Position numbers and translations under genes: made by a program. Source: Arthrobacter sp. AFG20 (GTDB lineage: Bacteria > Actinomycetota > Actinomycetes > Actinomycetales > Micrococcaceae). From it: DNA of 64,000 nucleotides. A model generated the notes under the pieces. It was not told the DNA's origin. It saw only the letters and a list, made by a program, of their open reading frames with translations, and searched no databases. The DNA lies in NCBI RefSeq assembly GCF_002892795.1, contig NZ_PJMC01000019.1:34027-98026 (forward strand), in the 5' to 3' direction. Of this stretch, positions 23,738 to 32,554 are shown piece by piece (positions within the stretch are counted from its first letter, which is position 1; every line of letters starts with the position of its first letter).

Positions 23738-24559
23738 TTAGAGCTGTCCGGCGCGCATTGCTGCGATGACGCCGCCGTCGATGAGCAGGTCTGAACCGGT
23801 GATGAAGGCACCTTCCGGTCCGAGGAAGAACGCCGCGATACTTGCGACTTCGGCCGGGGTGCCCATGCGGCCCGCGGCTGAGGTGCGGATCATGTTCCGG
23901 TAGCCTTCGGCGAAGGGGCCGGACATCTCGTCCTGGGCCAGGGGAGTGGAGATGATGCCAGGGCTGAGGGAGTTGATGCGTGCCCCGCGGGCGCCCCAGG
24001 TGGTGGCTGCTGCCTGGACGCGCAGGGCGTTGCCGCGTTTGGCCAGCGTGTAGGCAGCGCCGGAGTCGCCGACCTTGTCGGCTGCGAGGAACGGCAGGTC
24101 CAGCAGTTCCCCGGTGGGGGTGTAGGCGAGCGCGTGTTCGACGTCGCGTGGGTAGCCCTCGCCCATGTGCCCTGCCATGCTGGAAATAACGACGCCGGAA
24201 CCGCCCGGGGCGATGACCCGGCCGAATTCTTCCAGGACGTAGGCGGTGCCGAGAAGATCAACGTGCAGGACCCGTTCGGTGCTCGCCTGGACCGGGGACA
24301 CGCCTGCGGCGATGACCACCCGGGTGACGTCCCCGGTGGCCGCGGCTGTGGCGGCCAGCGCGATGACGGCGTCGTGGTCGGAGATGTCGACCTGGTGGGT
24401 GGTGACGTCGTAGCCTTCGCCGCGCAGCTGGGCAGCGACAGGGTGCATGGTCTCTTCGTTGTAGTCGGCGAGCAGGACGGACCGGCCGATGCCGGCGACG
24501 CGGCCGATCGCTACTCCGATGCTGCCCGAGCCGATGATGACTGCTACTTCTTCTGCCAT
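23738..24559 (-). CDS. SDR-family oxidoreductase
   Basis: The 273-residue protein has a classical-like SDR layout: an altered glycine motif IIGSGSIGVAIGR near the N-terminus (GSGSIG instead of TGxxxGxG), the catalytic serine region VVISSMAGHM, the YTLAKRG (YxxxK) motif, and the substrate-side INSLSPGIISTPL. The C-terminal GSDLLIDGG is typical. It lies 31 bases upstream of the aldo/keto reductase gene and downstream of the NTF2-like gene. A general NAD(P)-dependent reductase; substrate not predictable. Confidence 0.88.
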   Translation of the reverse strand: MAEEVAVIIGSGSIGVAIGRVAGIGRSVLLADYNEETMHPVAAQLRGEGYDVTTHQVDISDHDAVIALAATAAATGDVTRVVIAAGVSPVQASTERVLHVDLLGTAYVLEEFGRVIAPGGSGVVISSMAGHMGEGYPRDVEHALAYTPTGELLDLPFLAADKVGDSGAAYTLAKRGNALRVQAAATTWGARGARINSLSPGIISTPLAQDEMSGPFAEGYRNMIRTSAAGRMGTPAEVASIAAFFLGPEGAFITGSDLLIDGGVIAAMRAGQL

Positions 24560-24623
24560 GATGTGTTTCCTCTACTTGTTGTGAATGTCTGTGGTGGGCT
24601 GATGAGCTGAACCGGTGCGACGG

Positions 24624-25190
24624 TTAGTACGTGCGCGCCCGGGAGTGCTGGGCTTTCCATGTCCCGCCGTCGTGGACGTAGGTGGTGGTGGACTCCAGTG
24701 GCCAGGCCCCGCGGGAGCCGTAGATGGTGGCGTCCACCAAGCTCCGGGTGATCGCCACGGCCGAGTCACCGTCAATGGTGACGGTTGCGGAGACCTCCTG
24801 GAAGTCGTGATAGCGCATCTGCCCGGACCTGATCTGGGCCAGCCACTCGGCTTTGGTCTGCTCGTACCCGGTGATGTGTACGGCGACGAAGTCCGGGCTG
24901 AGCAGGTCATCGAGTTCATCCGTGCGCTGCTCCACGAGCAGCCGGCTCCGCTCCCTGTTCACCTCAAGGACTGCGGCTTCATCGGAGTTCGTGGGCGGGG
25001 AACTTGAGTCTTCGTTCATGGGGCTGGGACTTTCTGAGGTTGTTGCCTGGGACAGGGTTGGTTCATTGGATTCTGCACCGGGTGAGGTGGCGGCTGGTGT
25101 GCAGGCGGCCAGGACCGCGGCCAGGGAGATGCTGGCCAGCAGGGCGCTGCCCGGCTTTCTGAGAAGGAACGGCAAGGTGATCCTTTCCAT
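24624..25190 (-). CDS. NTF2/SnoaL-like (DUF4440) lipoprotein
   Basis: The 188-residue product has a lipoprotein signal peptide (LLASISLAAVLAAC) and, after a Ser/Pro/Thr-rich linker to about residue 65, an NTF2-like domain: EVNRERSRLLVEQRTDELDD LLSPDF (space only for reading), FQEVSATVTIDGDSAVAITR and TTTYVHDGGTWKAQHSR, the DUF4440 pattern. Such domains are small ligand-binding or enzyme cones. Its export to the outer surface of the membrane next to an efflux pump suggests sensing or binding of the exported compound, which is speculative. Confidence 0.8.
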   Translation of the reverse strand: MERITLPFLLRKPGSALLASISLAAVLAACTPAATSPGAESNEPTLSQATTSESPSPMNEDSSSPPTNSDEAAVLEVNRERSRLLVEQRTDELDDLLSPDFVAVHITGYEQTKAEWLAQIRSGQMRYHDFQEVSATVTIDGDSAVAITRSLVDATIYGSRGAWPLESTTTYVHDGGTWKAQHSRARTY

Positions 25191-25214
25191 ACTCTGCCTC
25201 GGGCCAAATCACTT

Positions 25215-26717
25215 TTAGTAGTGGGTTAGTACGGTCGCGGAATCAGTGGACGATCCATCGACGACTGCATCGGAGGGGCCGGTGGAACGGACGAGCGCGA
25301 ATGAAGTGACTGCGGCAAGAATGAGGGCACCGGCAGCCCACCAGAAGGCAGTAACGTAACCATGAACAGCGGCCTGATCCGCTGCCGCGGTTGCGGCGGT
25401 TTGGTTTGTTGCCAGCCAGGCGGCGGTGGCGCCGGCGGCGATAGCGCTCATGAGTGCGGTTCCGACGGCTCCGCCGATCTGCTGGGAGGTATTGACCATG
25501 GCGGAGGCGACACCGGTGTCCGCCGGGTCGACATTGGACGCGGCAAGGACCATGGAGCACATGAAGGCGGTTCCAAGGCCCAGGCCCATAACCACGCTGG
25601 CGGGGAAGACCACTTGCCAGTACGCGTTCTCGACGGTCAGTCGGGTCAGCCAGAACATTCCGGTGGCGCCGACAAGGTAGCCGCCGCTGATCAGCCACCG
25701 GACGGGAAGCCTGCCGATGAGTCGTGTCCCGAGCTGGGTGGAGCCGAAAATCAGGCAGGCCACGAGGGGAAGGAAAGCCACGCCTGTCAGCAGTGGGGAG
25801 AAGCCGAGGATGGACTGCATGTAGTAGGTGAGGAAGAGGAACTGGGTGAAGTTGCCGGCCATGGCAAGGGACACGCTGAGGTAGGCGCCACCCCGGTTCC
25901 GGTCCAGGATGACGCGCATCGGCAGCAGGGGAGCCGCGGCCCGGTTTTCGACGGCGACGAACACGGCCAGCAGGACCACGGCCGTCACGAATGAGGTGCT
26001 AGTGGCTGTTGCGCCCCAGCCTTCGGTCTCGGCCCGGTTGAGTCCGAAGACCAGGGCGGCGAGGCCGACTGAGGCCAGCACGGTGCCGGGGACGTCAAGG
26101 CGTTGACGGTGTCGTTCAGCGCCAGCATCACGGACGTATATGAGGGCACCGGCGACGGCGACTGCACCGAAAACGATGTTGACGAGCAGGGTCCACCGCC
26201 AGGAAGCGAACTCGGTCAGTACCCCACCGAGCAACAGGCCGATAGCCCCGCCGGCACCAGCGACGGCGCTGAACACACCAAACGCGGTGGCACGCTCCTT
26301 ACCGTCCGCGAAGGTTACCGACAGCAAGGACATGGCAGCCGGGGCGAGGAGAGCGGCGAACACGCCCTGCAGGACCCGGGCGACCAGCAGCATTTCGATA
26401 TTCCCGGCGAAACCGCCCAGCACCGAAGCGACACTGAAACCAACGAGCCCAACGATGAACGACCGCCGGCGCCCCCACTGGTCCGACACCCGCCCGCCCA
26501 GGAGGAGCAGCGCCCCGAAAGCCAGACTGTAAGCGGTGATCACCCACTGGCGGTCGGCGTCGCTGAACGCCAAATCCAGCTGGGCCTGCGGGAGTGCGAT
26601 GTTCATGATCGAGGCGTCAAAGATCACCATCAGCTGGGCAATCGAGATGAAGACCAACGCGGTCCAGCGCCGGCTCCTGGTGACGTCCGCGGGGTGTGCG
26701 GCAAGTGAGTCTGTCAT
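25215..26717 (-). CDS. DHA2-family MFS transporter (EmrB/QacA type, 14 TMS)
   Basis: The 500-residue protein has 14 likely helices. Drug:H+ antiporter motifs are present: FDASIMNIALPQAQ (motif D1) in helix 1, GGRVSDQWGRRRSFIVG (motif A) and RVLQGVFAALLAPAAM (motif B region), with GGAIGLLLGGVLTEFASWRW (motif C). Likely exporter of a toxic organic compound. It heads a minus-strand group with an NTF2-like lipoprotein, an SDR and an aldo/keto reductase, and is divergent from an XRE/MmyB-type regulator that probably controls it. Confidence 0.9.
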   Translation of the reverse strand: MTDSLAAHPADVTRSRRWTALVFISIAQLMVIFDASIMNIALPQAQLDLAFSDADRQWVITAYSLAFGALLLLGGRVSDQWGRRRSFIVGLVGFSVASVLGGFAGNIEMLLVARVLQGVFAALLAPAAMSLLSVTFADGKERATAFGVFSAVAGAGGAIGLLLGGVLTEFASWRWTLLVNIVFGAVAVAGALIYVRDAGAERHRQRLDVPGTVLASVGLAALVFGLNRAETEGWGATATSTSFVTAVVLLAVFVAVENRAAAPLLPMRVILDRNRGGAYLSVSLAMAGNFTQFLFLTYYMQSILGFSPLLTGVAFLPLVACLIFGSTQLGTRLIGRLPVRWLISGGYLVGATGMFWLTRLTVENAYWQVVFPASVVMGLGLGTAFMCSMVLAASNVDPADTGVASAMVNTSQQIGGAVGTALMSAIAAGATAAWLATNQTAATAAADQAAVHGYVTAFWWAAGALILAAVTSFALVRSTGPSDAVVDGSSTDSATVLTHY

Positions 26718-26873
26718 TCAGGGATTCTCCGTAGAAGTCTTGGATAGTTGAGGCGCTTTCGCGTCCCTTCATCAACAAGTCAACCGTCACACCTGTTGCC
26801 GAGGTAGTGGCTGGTGTTCCATGTAATGCCAGTACCTCCCACCGGCCATCTGTTCGCGCGTACCGTGGAAACC

Positions 26874-27773
26874 GTGAGCAACAACAGCGAAGTACGCGAA
26901 TTCCTCAAATCACGGCGCGCCCGGATCACCCCGGACGCTGCAGGGCTGCAGGTCTACGGCGGATTGCGGCGCGTGCCCGGACTCCGCCGCGAGGAACTGG
27001 CCATGCTCTCCGGCATGAGCGTCGACTACTACAACCGGCTCGAACGCGGAAACCTCACCGGTGTATCCGACAGCATCCTCGAATCCCTCGCCCGTGCCCT
27101 CAAACTCGACGACGCCGAACGCACCTACCTCTTCGACCTCGCCCGGGCAGCAAACCAGAAACGGCCCCGGCAGCGCCGGCGCGGCCCGCAGAAGCTCAAC
27201 CCGGCCATCCAGCACCTGCTCGACGGCATGACCGGCATTCCGGCCTTCGTTCAAAACGGGCGGCTCGATGTCCTCGGCATGAATGACCTGGCGCGGGCGC
27301 TGTACCACCCCAACGGAGACGAGCCGGAGCAGCCGCAGAACTTTGCCCGTTTCGTCTTCCTCGATAACACCTCGCAGGAACACCTGACGGACTGGGAGTC
27401 AACGGCGCAGGACGTCGTCGCGATCCTCCGGCAGGAAGCCGCCCGCGACCCCCACCACCGCGACCTCACCGACCTCATCGGCGAGCTCGCCACCAAAAGC
27501 GAAGACTTCCGGACCATGTGGGCCGCGCAGAACGTCCGCCTCCACCGCTCCGGTTCAAAGCCGTTCCACCACCCCGTCGTAGGCGACTTCGAGCTCACCT
27601 TCCAGGCCATGCAACTCCCCGGCGATGAAGGCCTCACCCTCATCGCCTACAGCGCCGAACCCGGCACCCCCGGACACGACGCACTCAACCTGCTCGCCAC
27701 CTGGGCCGCTACGATGCGGAGCGGAACCAACCAAAAAGTGGGGGGCGCGCATGCCCGTCCCGGGACCATCTGA
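26874..27773 (+). CDS. XRE-family regulator with MmyB-like ligand-binding domain
   Basis: From the GTG at 26874 the product has 299 residues. The N-terminal helix-turn-helix reads RVPGLRREELAMLSGMSVDY followed by YNRLERGNLTGVSDSILESL, the standard form of this actinobacterial family (HTH_31 plus MmyB-like PAS-type domain, here from about residue 110 with GIPAFVQNGRLDVLGMNDLA). The start may be up to 20 codons earlier. It is divergent from the MFS operon, the usual arrangement for efflux or SDR operons controlled by this family. Confidence 0.85.
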   Translation: MSNNSEVREFLKSRRARITPDAAGLQVYGGLRRVPGLRREELAMLSGMSVDYYNRLERGNLTGVSDSILESLARALKLDDAERTYLFDLARAANQKRPRQRRRGPQKLNPAIQHLLDGMTGIPAFVQNGRLDVLGMNDLARALYHPNGDEPEQPQNFARFVFLDNTSQEHLTDWESTAQDVVAILRQEAARDPHHRDLTDLIGELATKSEDFRTMWAAQNVRLHRSGSKPFHHPVVGDFELTFQAMQLPGDEGLTLIAYSAEPGTPGHDALNLLATWAATMRSGTNQKVGGAHARPGTI

Positions 27774-27841
27774 AACACGAACGCGTCGTCCGCACAACCA
27801 CCAGCTCGGCCGCCCGTTCCGGCGTGAGGGTCTTTTTAGCG

Positions 27842-28446
27842 GCTGACTGGCTCCTTCGCTTCCAGGAGCGCGAGTTCGTGGCGGCGGGGGAATCCTTCCC
27901 AGTCGCCGGGGACCAGGCAGCGAAGGCGCCGGTGGCGGTGGCGGTGCGCAGGCGTTCTTTGGGCGTTCGGCCTTCCATGAGTTCAGCAAGGTAACCGGCG
28001 CCGTCGGCACCAAGCTTGATCACGGCCTGGCCCGGCCCCAAGGGCGGCGATTTTCCGGGCCAGCTTCTCGGGTTCACCTGGGCCGACGGCGATCGCTGCC
28101 TCGTCCTCGCCGGCGAACACGATGTCCGCCAAAGGGATGATGTCGCGGTAGACGCTTCGGCACCCTCGGCGGACCAGAGGTTGCGCGGAAGTTAAGGTCG
28201 AAGGACGTCCACCCCTTGGGCGCGGATTTCGCGCTCCACCAGCTGCCCCAGGAGTCTGCACCGACCCGCCCCGCACCAGACGGCGTTCAGGCCGAGGCGC
28301 TCGAGGCCGAGGCGACATTGGACTCGGAGCCGCCGATGCCCAGGCTCATGGTGGAGGCGTGCGCGAGCGGGCCGGCCTGGTCGGCGCGCATCAGCGCCAT
28401 GGTCTCGCCGGACGCCTGTACTCAAGTTGAGGCGTCGGACTGCCAC
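27842..28446 (-). pseudogene. PfkB-family sugar kinase (KDG kinase-like), multiply frameshifted
   Basis: Minus-strand pieces in several frames line up with a ribokinase-family enzyme: ETMALMRADQAGPLAHAST, MSLGIGGSESNVAS and GLERLGLNAVWCG (N-terminal GG..N.A..l..LG), RDIIPLADIVFAGEDEAAIA (centre) and GQAVIKLGADGAGYLAEL (C-terminal 'viKLG..G'). At least three frame changes separate them, and the catalytic 'DxxGAGD' segment is not intact. The family resembles 2-dehydro-3-deoxygluconate kinases. It is dead, and follows a damaged lactonase gene. Confidence 0.6.
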
Positions 28447-28467
28447 CGGCGGTGCGGGAGCAACAAG

Positions 28468-29378
28468 TCAATGCGGTGCGCCAGGACCTGATCCGCCTGC
28501 TGGGTTCGTTTTCTGGGCAGCGTCCCGTGTGCTGGTATGGATCCGGTAGAGGCTGGTGGTTGCCGTTATGAAGAGATCGCGGCCATCGGGGCCGCCGAAG
28601 CACACGTTGGACACCCGCTCGGGCAGCGGAAGCGTGGCAAGAAGTTCGGCGGACGGGGAGTAGACCTGTACCGAAGGCCCGGCCGAAGTCCAGATCCTGC
28701 CTTCAGCGTCGACGCGAAGACTGTCGGCCGGGTGATCGTCGTCGAACTCGATGAAGGTACCGGTGGCGGTGCAAACGCCGTCGTTTACGTCGTAGGCGGA
28801 AATTCTCAGCGGCACGCCGTGACTGGGGCCAGCTGTGTCCGCCACGTACAGCACCGACTCGTCGGGTGAAAAGGCAAGTCCGTTCGGGTGGATCAAGTCC
28901 TTAATCACGTCAGTGAGGGTGTCGGTCGCCGGCTCGTAGCGGAAGACGTAGCAACCGGCGTACTCCTGCTCGCCCTCGTGCCCCTCCGCGGTGCCGGGCA
29001 GGATCCCGTAGGGCGGGTCGGTGAACCAGATCGTCCCGTCTCGGGCGATCACCACGTCATTGGGCGAGTTCAGCCGCCTGCCCCCGAAGGAATCGACCAG
29101 AGCGGTTACAGTCCCTTCACGGTCGCGCTCAACCCGGCGCCGTCCGTGGCTGCACTGCACAACGCTGCCATCGGCGTCCAGGGTCCGGCCGTTGGTGAAC
29201 TCGACTCCCGTCGCGTACTCGCGGGTCATTCCCGTCGCGGGGTAGAACTCGAGTATGCGGTCGTTCGGTATGTCGCTCCAGCGCACGGCCTCGGATGAGG
29301 GCACCCACACCGGGCCCTCGGCCACACGGTGCCATTGAAGAGCCGCTCAACCCGGCGGGACATCAGTTCTGGACCCAT
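28468..29378 (-). pseudogene. SMP-30/gluconolactonase-family protein with one N-terminal frameshift
   Basis: The main frame (from 29325) encodes EGPVWVPSSEAVRWSDIPND, LNSPNDVVIARDGTIWFTDP, HPNGLAFSPDESVLYVADT and other six-bladed propeller motifs with the metal ligands E, N and D of the SMP-30 family. The natural start is ATG 29378, preceded by AAAGGAGGAT, giving MGPELMSRRVERLFNGTVW in another frame. Inserting one G at the GTGTGG/CCGAGG junction (near 29322) would join the two as NGTVWAEGPVW. So this is either a single-base inactivation or a sequence error. A sugar-lactone hydrolase role would fit the kinase remnant next to it. Confidence 0.7.
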
Positions 29379-29688
29379 GCAATATCCTCCTTTGATCCAC
29401 CTAGTATTCCCGCCTGTCGTGGCGGAGCGTGTTACGGCACGCGTGCCTGCTGGTTTCCGCCAACGAGCTCTTTTGGAGGAACAAGCATCTGTTCGGCGGC
29501 TGAACCGTTTTCGTCGCTGGCTGACCTGGCGGGCGTGATGTCCCGTTGGAAATCCGGGAACGCAAGGCTCATTGGCATGACCGCGTCAAAGACCCCTCGA
29601 CGACTTGTGACTATTTAGCGCTTACTTAGGCACGAAACCTGCAGAACGCTGCTAAGCTGGGTTTCGCACCTAGAGAGAGTGAGCAACG
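29379..29688. promoter_or_regulatory. Upstream region of the first C-glycoside gene
   Basis: About 310 bases between the damaged lactonase (minus) and the first deglycosidase fusion (plus). Near 29611-29631 it contains ATTTAGCGCTTACTT, a pseudo-palindrome centred on AGCGCT as in LacI-family operators, close to a likely promoter. GAGAGTGAGC before the ATG at 29689 serves as ribosome site. No gene is seen inside. Confidence 0.35.
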
Positions 29689-30981
29689 ATGCTTCTCGAA
29701 AGAGACCTCATCCAGTCCGTCGGCTTCCGCAACGTAACCGAGGGCGGGCGTGTGACCGGCTTCCAGTTCCGGGTCCGGATGCCCTCCTACCGGGGCATGG
29801 CCGCATCGCTCATCGACGGCATTGCGGTCCGCGTCGGCAAGCTTATCGACGTCGGCCCTGAGGTTCCGCTGTGGACCCTCGGCGGGCGGACCTACACCCT
29901 GCATCAGCTGTGGGAAAGTGACGGCGTGCGCTGGCCCCTTGAGGAGGCGGCGGTAGTCACTGTTCCGTTCGACGGCGGTCTGCCGCAGGGCGTCCATGAG
30001 CTCACCATCGAACTGCGGCTGCGCATGTCCTATATTCCCGTCGAGCACCAGCCCACCATCCACCGCGTCAGCCGTGCGGTGACGCTGGCCCCGGAGGGCG
30101 GTGAGGGAATCTTCCGCTACGGCGTTTCCCTCTACAGCTTCATGGGCGACTACGGCACCGTGATGGACCTGGAAACCTCCTTGGCCTCCATCGCCGATGT
30201 GGGCGCCACCGGCGTCGAAATCCTCGGCGAGGGCCACATTCCCGGCTATCCGGAACCCACCCCGGCGTGGATCGACAACTGGTTCAGCCTGCTCGAGAAG
30301 TACTCCTTAGAGCCCACGAACTACGGATCCTGGATCGACACACGGCTGCACCCGGGCCGGCGCATGACCGTAGCCGAGGGAGCCGAAGCACTGCAGCGCG
30401 ACCTGAGGCTTGCCCACCGGCTGGGCTTCGGCTTCGTCCGGCCCAAGATCGGGGTCGTATCCAGCGACCTGGTTCCCGACCCTATCTGGACCGCGTCCGT
30501 GGAACGCTCCCTTGACCTCGCCCATGAGCTGGGGATCATCATCTGCCCCGAGATCCACTCGCCCACGCCCATCAAGCATCCCGTCGTTGACGACTACATC
30601 AGCCTCATCGAACGGACCGGAACAAAGAACTTCGGCCTGCTCATCGATACCGGAATCTTCCAGGACCGGCCCATTCCGCTGCGCGAAGGCGAGACCCGCG
30701 AAACCCGGCCCGCCTTCCTGGACGGCATCGGCGTCGACTCCGCCGACTTCGCGGACATCGCCAAGTACGTGGTGTTCGTCCAGGCGAAGTTCCACGACAT
30801 CAACGAGCAACTCGAGGACCAGCAGATTCCCTGGCTGCCCGTACTCAAGGCACTCAAGGACGCCGGCTACTCCGGCTACCTCTCCAGCGAATACGAAGGC
30901 GAACGCACGCCCTGGCGGGCCATCGAACAGGTGAGGCGCCAGCACGCCCTCATCCGCCGCATCACCTCCGAACTTCCCTAA
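29689..30981 (+). CDS. Natural beta-alpha fusion C-glycoside deglycosidase-like protein
   Basis: The 430-residue protein joins two modules. Residues 1-135 match the DUF6379-like beta subunit (RVTGFQFRVRMPSYRGM, WTLGGRTYTLHQLWESDGVRW). Residues 142-430 form a xylose-isomerase-like TIM barrel (FRYGVSLYSFMGDYGTVMDL) as in the alpha subunit of C-glycoside deglycosidases, which cleave the C-C bond of 3-keto-C-glycosides with a divalent metal. Expected metal ligands are E288 (ICPEIHSP), D320 (LLIDTG) and E401 (SSEYEG), but the usual histidine of HVHAKF is Q365 (VFVQAKFHD). First gene of the locus, followed after 32 bases by another fusion. Substrate unknown. Confidence 0.78.
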   Translation: MLLERDLIQSVGFRNVTEGGRVTGFQFRVRMPSYRGMAASLIDGIAVRVGKLIDVGPEVPLWTLGGRTYTLHQLWESDGVRWPLEEAAVVTVPFDGGLPQGVHELTIELRLRMSYIPVEHQPTIHRVSRAVTLAPEGGEGIFRYGVSLYSFMGDYGTVMDLETSLASIADVGATGVEILGEGHIPGYPEPTPAWIDNWFSLLEKYSLEPTNYGSWIDTRLHPGRRMTVAEGAEALQRDLRLAHRLGFGFVRPKIGVVSSDLVPDPIWTASVERSLDLAHELGIIICPEIHSPTPIKHPVVDDYISLIERTGTKNFGLLIDTGIFQDRPIPLREGETRETRPAFLDGIGVDSADFADIAKYVVFVQAKFHDINEQLEDQQIPWLPVLKALKDAGYSGYLSSEYEGERTPWRAIEQVRRQHALIRRITSELP

Positions 30982-31013
30982 ACCCATCCCATCTCCCAGC
31001 GAAGAGAACAACC

Positions 31014-32492
31014 ATGCCAAACGGACTTCTTGTCGATTCAAGCCTCCGCACCCACCCCGAAGGCCTCGCGCTGGCACTGACGCTGCCGTGGTACCGGAGC
31101 CTGTGGCTCTCCTCCGTCTCCAGCCTGCGCCTCACCCTGGATGGCGAGGAGATCCCCACCGGGCACCTGTCGCTGGAACTGGGCGGCGTCCGGTATGCGC
31201 TTCCGGACCTGCCGGCACAAAGCGAAACCCTCTGGTACCTCCAGGAACACCCGCTGCTGATCGCCAAGCGGGATACCCCTGCGGCCTTGGGCGAGCAGCA
31301 CACCGTCCAGCTCATCGGGGAGCTGCGCCTGCCTTATATGCAGATCGCCCCGGGCCAGGACGGTGGCCCCGGGACGTATGTCCCCAACTTCGTGAACCAG
31401 ACACTCGAGCTGACCGTCACCGACGAGGCAGCGTCGGCTCCTGTTCTGACGACGGCGGTCGCGCCGCCCCCGCCGAAAGCCGAGGAGGACCCGTTCTCGC
31501 TGGGACTCACTCTTTACTCGGCCAGCGCCGAGTTCCGGGCCGGCTGGTACGACTTTGACGGCCTCCTGAACCGTGTGGCGGAGCTGGGCATCGGCCCCGG
31601 CATCGAGATCGTGGCCTCCCAGGTCCTGCCGACGTATCCGCACGTCTCGGAGGACTTCGCCCGTTTCTGGCAGGAGGCCTTCGACAAGCACGGCTTCACC
31701 GCCAGCTCCTTCGGCGCCAACCTGGACATGGGCCGCCGCCGCGACCGGGACATGACACCGGACGAGGAATACGAGTTCACCGAGACCCTCTTCCACGGCG
31801 CGAAGAAGCTCGGGTTCCCGCTGGTCCGCATCCAGAGCGCAAAGCCGGAGCTGCTGCGACGGCTGCTGCCGCTCGCCGAGGACCTGGAGCTCAAGCTTGC
31901 CTACGAGATCCACGCACCGTTGGGTCCCAACTCGCCGGAAATTATGAAGGTCCGCGACGTATACGAGGAGCTTGATTCACCGCTGCTGGGGTTCGTGGCG
32001 GACTTCTCCTCCACCATGCACAGCATGTCTCCCACGCTCCTGCGTGCGGTCTGCCGTGCCGGGCTCGACGGCGAAGCCGTCCAAGAGCTGCAGGCCATCT
32101 GGGCCACCGACGCCTCGATGCGGGCACGGCAGGAGGAGTTTATCGGCTACCTGCGGGGTCGGGATTTCGATCCAGCCCGCCTCGGTTCCTTCGCGCACCT
32201 GGCCTTCAACATGCACGGCCACGTCAGCCCGAAGGAGTGGGCAGACATCCTGCCCCAGATCATGCATGTCCACGCGAAGTTCTACGACATCGATGAGCAC
32301 GGCAACGAGCCCGCCATCGACTACCCGGAACTCGTCCGCGTGTTCGTGGAGGGCGGCTACCGCGGCTACTGGTCCAGCGAATGGGAGGGCCACGCCTTCG
32401 CCGAGCTCGGCGAGGTGGATCCGCTGATGCTGGTCCGCAAGCAGCATGACCTCATCCGCAAGAGCATGCGGTCTGCGCTGGCATCAGCCTGA
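31014..32492 (+). CDS. Second beta-alpha fusion C-glycoside deglycosidase-like protein
   Basis: The 492-residue protein has an N-terminal beta-type module (about 1-135: LALALTLPWYRSLWLSSVSS, VRYALPDLPAQSETLWYLQE, GELRLPYMQIAPG), a proline-rich linker (about 140-160, AVAPPPPKAEEDPF) and an alpha-type TIM barrel. All four putative metal ligands are present: E298 (AYEIHAP), D330 (GFVADFSS), H420 (HVHAKFYDID) and E456 (SSEWEGHAF). The barrel is closest to the separate alpha gene at 40948, and the beta module to the gene at 42015, so this looks like a joined version of that pair. Ribosome site AGCGAAGAGAAC precedes the ATG. Confidence 0.82.
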   Translation: MPNGLLVDSSLRTHPEGLALALTLPWYRSLWLSSVSSLRLTLDGEEIPTGHLSLELGGVRYALPDLPAQSETLWYLQEHPLLIAKRDTPAALGEQHTVQLIGELRLPYMQIAPGQDGGPGTYVPNFVNQTLELTVTDEAASAPVLTTAVAPPPPKAEEDPFSLGLTLYSASAEFRAGWYDFDGLLNRVAELGIGPGIEIVASQVLPTYPHVSEDFARFWQEAFDKHGFTASSFGANLDMGRRRDRDMTPDEEYEFTETLFHGAKKLGFPLVRIQSAKPELLRRLLPLAEDLELKLAYEIHAPLGPNSPEIMKVRDVYEELDSPLLGFVADFSSTMHSMSPTLLRAVCRAGLDGEAVQELQAIWATDASMRARQEEFIGYLRGRDFDPARLGSFAHLAFNMHGHVSPKEWADILPQIMHVHAKFYDIDEHGNEPAIDYPELVRVFVEGGYRGYWSSEWEGHAFAELGEVDPLMLVRKQHDLIRKSMRSALASA

Positions 32493-32512
32493 CCCTGCAA
32501 CCGGCTTTTGCA

Positions 32513-32552
32513 GCCTCAGTGCCCGTCCGTTCATCTGGCCGGGCACTGAGGC
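32513..32552. terminator. Bidirectional terminator between convergent genes
   Basis: GCCTCAGTGCCCG and CGGGCACTGAGGC form a perfect 13-bp stem with a 14-base loop, located between the stop of the fusion gene (plus) and the stop of the LysR gene (minus). Confidence 0.75.
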
Positions 32553-32554
32553 AT

